A stretch of DNA of 64,000 nt. It comes from Phycicoccus avicenniae_A (GTDB taxonomy: Bacteria; Actinomycetota; Actinomycetes; Actinomycetales; Dermatophilaceae). Where the stretch lies: NCBI RefSeq assembly GCF_050496545.1, contig NZ_JBNVZV010000022.1, positions 1 to 64,000 on the forward strand, read 5' to 3'. Positions 60,702 through 64,000 of this stretch are shown one piece after another; the stretch's first letter is position 1; each line of letters opens with the position of its first letter. Position numbers and translations under genes: made by a program. Below the pieces are notes generated by a model, which saw only the letters and a list, made by a program, of their open reading frames with translations, was not told the DNA's origin and did no database searches.

Positions 60702-61901
60702 GTGGATGCGACGATCGCGGCGACGCTCGGCGGGGCCGCCGGCCTCGTCATCGGGGCCGTCGGCGTCCTCGCCGGGCGCTGGTCCGAGCGCAGCCTCACC
60801 GAGACCCGGCCCGAGCCCGAGCCGCCGCTCGCCCGCGGGGTCGGCGACGTCCTCTCCGTGCTCCGCTCGATCGCCGTTGTCGTCGACACCTCCGACGCCG
60901 TCGTCAAGGCCTCCGCGCCGGCGCTCACCTACGGCCTCGTCCGCCACGGCGAGCTGGTGCACCACGAGCTGCGCCACCTGGCCCGCCAGGTCCGCCGCGA
61001 CGGCGTGATCCGCGAGACCGAGCTCGACCTCGCCCGCGGTCCGTCCCCCGAGGCCAGCGTCGTGATGCGCGTGCGCGTGGCCACCCTCGGCCTGCACCAC
61101 GTCCTCATCCTCGCCGAGGACCACACGCACGCCCGGCGGGTCGAGGAGGTGCGCCGCGACTTCGTCGCCAACGTGTCGCACGAGCTGAAGACCCCGGTCG
61201 GCGGCATCTCGCTGCTCGCCGAGGCCGTCCTCGACGCCAAGGACGACCCCGAGGCCGTGGCCCGCTTCGCCGCCCGCATCCGGGTCGAGGCCACCCGGCT
61301 CGGCCGGCTCGTCCAGGAGATCGTCGACCTCTCCCGGCTCCAGGTCGCCGACACCCTCCACGAGCCCGAGCTCGTCGACATCGGCACCGTCCTCGTCGAG
61401 GCCCTCGACCGCGTCCGCGTCGCCGCCGAGGCCAAGGACATCGACCTCGGGCTCGCGACCGAGCGCGGCCTGAAGGTCTTCGGCGACGCCGAGCTGCTGA
61501 CCACCGCCGTCGCCAACCTCCTGACCAACGCCGTCAACTACAGCGACGAGCGGACCCGCGTCGGCATCGGCGCCCGGCTGGTCGGCGACTCCGTCGAGAT
61601 CGCCGTCACCGACCAGGGCCAGGGCATCCCGGCCACCGAGCAGGAGCGCATCTTCGAGCGGTTCTACCGCGTCGACGCCGCGCGCTCGCGGGCCACCGGG
61701 GGCACCGGCCTCGGGCTGGCCATCGTCAAGCACGTCTGCGCCAACCACGGGGGCGAGGTGAGCGTGTGGAGCCAGGAGGGCCGTGGCTCGACGTTCACCA
61801 TGAGCCTCCCCGTCGCCGCCCCGCAGGCCGGCGACCCCGACCCCGCGGCCGACCAAGCACCCGGCGTGGCCGCCGCCGCCCGAGGAGAGAGCACCGCATG
61901 A
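60702..61901 (+). CDS. senX3: Phosphate-responsive sensor histidine kinase SenX3
   Basis: A 399-residue kinase with one short N-terminal membrane segment (about 5-24), a PAS-like domain (50-140), the phosphorylated histidine H160 in VSHELKTP, an N box (VANLLTNAVNYS) and a G box (GTGLGLAIVKHV). It senses phosphate status through PstSCAB/PhoU and phosphorylates RegX3. TACGCT (60690-60695) ends six bases before GTG 60702. The gene overlaps regX3 by ATGA. Confidence 0.97.
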   Translation: MDATIAATLGGAAGLVIGAVGVLAGRWSERSLTETRPEPEPPLARGVGDVLSVLRSIAVVVDTSDAVVKASAPALTYGLVRHGELVHHELRHLARQVRRDGVIRETELDLARGPSPEASVVMRVRVATLGLHHVLILAEDHTHARRVEEVRRDFVANVSHELKTPVGGISLLAEAVLDAKDDPEAVARFAARIRVEATRLGRLVQEIVDLSRLQVADTLHEPELVDIGTVLVEALDRVRVAAEAKDIDLGLATERGLKVFGDAELLTTAVANLLTNAVNYSDERTRVGIGARLVGDSVEIAVTDQGQGIPATEQERIFERFYRVDAARSRATGGTGLGLAIVKHVCANHGGEVSVWSQEGRGSTFTMSLPVAAPQAGDPDPAADQAPGVAAAARGESTA

Positions 61902-62578
61902 CGCGCATCCTGATCGTCGAGGACGAGGAGTCGTTCTCGGACCCGCTGTCCTACCTGCTGAGCAAGGAGGGCTACGAGGTGTCGGTGGCCGACAACGGCC
62001 ACGACGCCCTGAGCGAGTTCGACTCCGCGGGCGCCGACCTCGTGCTCCTCGACCTCATGCTGCCGGGGCTGTCCGGGGTGGACGTCTGCCGCGCGCTGCG
62101 CCAGCGCTCGAACGTGCCCGTCATCATGCTCACCGCCAAGGACAGCGAGATCGACAAGGTCGTCGGCCTCGAGCTCGGCGCCGACGACTACGTCACCAAG
62201 CCGTACTCGTCCCGTGAGCTGCTGGCCCGCATCAAGGCCGTCCTGCGCCGCGGCGCCGAGCCCGAGGAGCTGCTGCCCACCACCCTGGAGGCCGGCCCGG
62301 TGCGGATGGACGTCGAGCGCCACGTGGTCACCGTGCGGGGCGAGCAGATGGGCTTCCCGCTCAAGGAGTTCGAGCTGCTCGAGATGCTCCTGCGCAACAC
62401 CGGCCGGGTGCTCACCCGCATGCAGCTCATCGACCGGGTCTGGGGCAGCGACTACGTGGGGGACACCAAGACCCTCGACGTGCACGTCAAGCGGCTGCGG
62501 GCCAAGGTCGAGGCCGACCCGGGGAGCCCGGCGCACATCCTGACGGTGCGGGGCCTGGGCTACAAGTTCGAGGCCTGA
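61898..62578 (+). CDS. regX3: Phosphate response regulator RegX3
   Basis: A 226-residue OmpR-type regulator. The receiver has the acidic pair EDE, phosphorylated D52 (LVLLDLMLPG) and K in VTKPYSS; the winged helix has LKEFELLEMLLRNTGRVLTR and TLDVHVKRLRAKVE. It activates pst and other phosphate-starvation genes through GTTCAC repeats like those found in this window. The last 31 coding bases are duplicated just after the stop codon. Confidence 0.97.
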   Translation: MTRILIVEDEESFSDPLSYLLSKEGYEVSVADNGHDALSEFDSAGADLVLLDLMLPGLSGVDVCRALRQRSNVPVIMLTAKDSEIDKVVGLELGADDYVTKPYSSRELLARIKAVLRRGAEPEELLPTTLEAGPVRMDVERHVVTVRGEQMGFPLKEFELLEMLLRNTGRVLTRMQLIDRVWGSDYVGDTKTLDVHVKRLRAKVEADPGSPAHILTVRGLGYKFEA

Positions 62579-62620
62579 CGGTGCGGTGCGGGGCCTGGGC
62601 TACACGTCCGAGGCGTAGGC
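62541..62620 (+). repeat. 40-bp tandem duplication at the 3' end of regX3
   Basis: Bases 62544-62574 (encoding the last residues of RegX3) recur at 62584-62614 with two differences, a period of exactly 40 bases. The second copy lies after the TGA stop, in the gap before the convergent lipoprotein gene. It looks like a recent slippage or unequal-recombination event. Confidence 0.9.
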
Positions 62621-62629
62621 CTCGCGGCG

Positions 62630-63151
62630 TCAGCTCGAGGAGGGCGACGGGGACGGCGAGGCCGAGGGGCTCGACGAGGGCGAGGCCGACGGCAGCTCGA
62701 GGTCCGCGTAGTAGCGCTCGGGGGCCAGCACCGGGACGAGCACGACGTTCTGGCCCGCCTCCTTCGTGCTGACGGTCAGCGTGACCATCGCGCCGGGCTC
62801 GACCGGCACGGCACCGACGTCGACCGTGGTCGAGCCACCGGAGAGCGACTCACCGGAGAAGGCCGGCACGGAGGCGGTGCCGCCCTGCTCGCCCTCGAGC
62901 CCGAAGGTGACCTCGACGCTGTCGGCGGCCCGGTTGACGGCCTGGCCCACCAGCACGCCCGGGGAGCCCTTGGCCGAGGCGACGACCGCGACGTTGCGCA
63001 GCTCGAGGCCGGGCATCGACAGGTCGACGCCGTCGGCGGGGATGTAGGGGTAGTCGGTCTGCGTCGGGGAGAACACGGCGCAGCCGGACGCGAGCAGCGT
63101 GGCGGCGGCGAGGCCGGCGAACCGGAGGGCGGAGGCGGCGCGGGTGCTCAC
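62630..63151 (-). CDS. Hypothetical lipoprotein
   Basis: A 173-residue lipoprotein: signal RFAGLAAATLLASGC with the lipid-modified Cys at 24, a beta-sandwich-like middle (NVAVVASAKGSPGVLVGQAV ... VTFGLEGEQGG) and a Ser/Pro-rich C-terminus. Actinobacterial genomes often carry such a protein beside carD, but the function is unknown. TATCCT ends seven bases before GTG 63151. Confidence 0.88.
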   Translation of the reverse strand: MSTRAASALRFAGLAAATLLASGCAVFSPTQTDYPYIPADGVDLSMPGLELRNVAVVASAKGSPGVLVGQAVNRAADSVEVTFGLEGEQGGTASVPAFSGESLSGGSTTVDVGAVPVEPGAMVTLTVSTKEAGQNVVLVPVLAPERYYADLELPSASPSSSPSASPSPSPSSS

Positions 63152-63371
63152 GCGGCCAAGGATAGCGGGGCGTCGTGGAGGGTCCGGCGCAGGGCCGCCC
63201 GGGCCGGCGGGCGGCCCCGCGCGCCCCGGCGGAGGAGTCCGTCGACACCCGCGCGGCGCCCGCGCCCGGCGCGCGCGTGAAGCATGCCGGCGCCCGGTCT
63301 GTCAACCCCTGAAATTCTCTCAGGGACACCTCTTGCAGGCCTCTGACCTGCGCAAACGTCAACTCTCTCCA

Positions 63372-63401
63372 TTGGGAGCGCCCGGCGTGTCGTGGTATCC
63401 T
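63372..63401 (+). promoter_or_regulatory. carD promoter
   Basis: TTGGGA (63372-63377) and TATCCT (63396-63401) are 18 bases apart, pointing at carD. Unlike many genes here, the start codon lies 27 bases beyond the -10 element, with an AAAGGGG ribosome site, so this is a leadered transcript. Confidence 0.75.
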
Positions 63402-63428
63402 GAGTGTCGCGAAAGGGGACAACACCAC

Positions 63429-63911
63429 ATGGTTTTCAAGGTCGGCGAGACGGTCGTGTACCCGCACCACGGGGCTGCACGTATCGAGGAGATCAACACC
63501 CGCACGATCCGCGGAGAGGAGAAGCTCTACCTCAAGCTCAAGGTCGCCCAGGGCGACCTCGTGATCGAGGTACCCGCCGAGAACTGCGACCTCGTGGGCG
63601 TCCGTGACGTCGTCGACAAGGCCGGGCTCGACAAGGTCTTCGAGGTGCTCCGCACGCCGTACGCCGAGGAGCCCACCAACTGGTCCCGCCGCTTCAAGGC
63701 CAACCTCGAGAAGCTCGCCTCCGGCGACGTCATCAAGGTGGCCGAGGTCGTCCGCGACCTGTGGCGCCGCGATAAGGACCGCGGCCTGTCCGCCGGCGAG
63801 AAGCGCATGCTGGCCAAGGCCCGCCAGATCCTCGTCTCCGAGCTCGCGCTCGCCGAGAAGACCGACGAGGAGAAGGCCGAGACCATCCTCGACGAGGTCC
63901 TCGCGTCCTGA
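63429..63911 (+). CDS. carD: CarD family RNA polymerase-binding regulator
   Basis: A 160-residue CarD. The N-terminal Tudor-like domain (VGETVVYPHHGAARIEEI) contacts the polymerase beta subunit, and the C-terminal helical domain (VRDLWRRDKDRGLSAGEKRM) binds promoter DNA with the wedge Trp. It stabilises open complexes, especially at rRNA promoters. Length and sequence are standard. The following ispD start is the usual mycobacterial neighbour. Confidence 0.97.
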   Translation: MVFKVGETVVYPHHGAARIEEINTRTIRGEEKLYLKLKVAQGDLVIEVPAENCDLVGVRDVVDKAGLDKVFEVLRTPYAEEPTNWSRRFKANLEKLASGDVIKVAEVVRDLWRRDKDRGLSAGEKRMLAKARQILVSELALAEKTDEEKAETILDEVLAS

Positions 63912-63947
63912 CGCCGTCGCTCGCCCCCGGGCGAGGACATCACTGAC
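63912..63947 (+). terminator. Short GC hairpin after carD
   Basis: CTCGCCC and GGGCGAG with a two-base centre lie about ten bases after the carD stop. The stem is short, so it is probably a weak attenuator rather than a full terminator before ispD. Confidence 0.4.
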
Positions 63948-64000
63948 GTGACCGACGCCCACGCCGCCCCGCGCGGCGTGGGCGTCGTCGTCGTCGCGGC
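63948..64000 (+). CDS. ispD: 2-C-methyl-D-erythritol 4-phosphate cytidylyltransferase, 5' fragment
   Basis: A frame opening at GTG 63948 and running off the window. The 17 codons end in GVGVVVVA, the beginning of the VVxAAGxGxR nucleotide-binding motif of IspD, and position directly after carD matches the conserved carD-ispD order. IspD makes CDP-methylerythritol in the MEP isoprenoid pathway. Only the context and this short motif support the call. Confidence 0.7.
   Translation, partial: MTDAHAAPRGVGVVVVA

Overview
The window is a high-GC chromosomal segment from an actinobacterium. Mycothiol genes (mshA, mshD), CarD, GlnR, SenX3-RegX3, DUF4193 and DUF2516 proteins, an HbhA-like protein and many GTG starts all point there. 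The overall flavour resembles the Intrasporangiaceae or a neighbouring Micrococcales family; that placement is an inference from gene content. Gene order is partly that of the actinobacterial core (glnR-mshD; XRE-hbhA-DUF2516; mshA-ybjN-gpmA ... senX3-regX3; carD-ispD), with accessory stretches between. The first 99 bases are G/C homopolymer runs that look like a sequencing or assembly artefact.

Region by region. 0.1-6.8 kb: a LacI-controlled fructan locus with a sugar-binding lipoprotein, a GH172, a GH32 and a GH91 enzyme. Together they could carry out inulin -> difructose anhydride -> inulobiose -> fructose. 6.8-8 kb: a CmtR-like ArsR sensor, a Cys-tailed cation transporter and tRNA-Lys. 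8.2-13 kb: a DHFR-like protein and a GntR-flanked permease/peptidase/formamidase operon. 13-17.7 kb: an epimerase, a secreted HNH nuclease, the first member of a three-copy family of membrane proteins with a degenerate sigma-factor-like N-terminus, and a DinB protein. 17.7-21.8 kb: PadR, a DrrAB exporter and two hydrolases. 21.8-25.5 kb: DUF4193, a Ser/Thr kinase and a BrkB protein. 25.5-36.5 kb: phosphate and polyphosphate genes (DUF47-Pit, PstSCAB, a NUDIX/phosphatase protein, PPK1), with a candidate structured RNA in front. Between pit and pstB sits a 1.24-kb element with 26-bp perfect terminal inverted repeats carrying one AbiEi/DUF559-like nuclease gene.

36.5-53.4 kb: housekeeping genes (BNR-repeat protein, mshD, glnR, MoaD-like, nitrobindin, LCP, Fur, YgfZ, BKACE, DUF4395, HbhA-like, asparaginase, Dtd, methyltransferase, mshA, ybjN, gpmA). 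53.4-59.7 kb: an inserted block between gpmA and phoU/senX3 with two more copies of the sigma-like membrane family, a region-4-like sigma protein, PPK2 and a secreted helical protein. 59.8-64 kb: phoU, senX3-regX3, a lipoprotein, carD and the first codons of ispD.

Regulation is unusually readable. LacI-type operators overlap the fructan promoters. GTGAAC/GTTCAC repeats in an 11-nt register (PHO boxes) lie before pstS and between phoU and senX3, so RegX3 probably links the phosphate genes. About seventeen genes have a TANNNT-like -10 element ending 6-8 nt before the start codon, the signature of leaderless transcripts. Long perfect hairpins without U-tracts sit at several gene ends.
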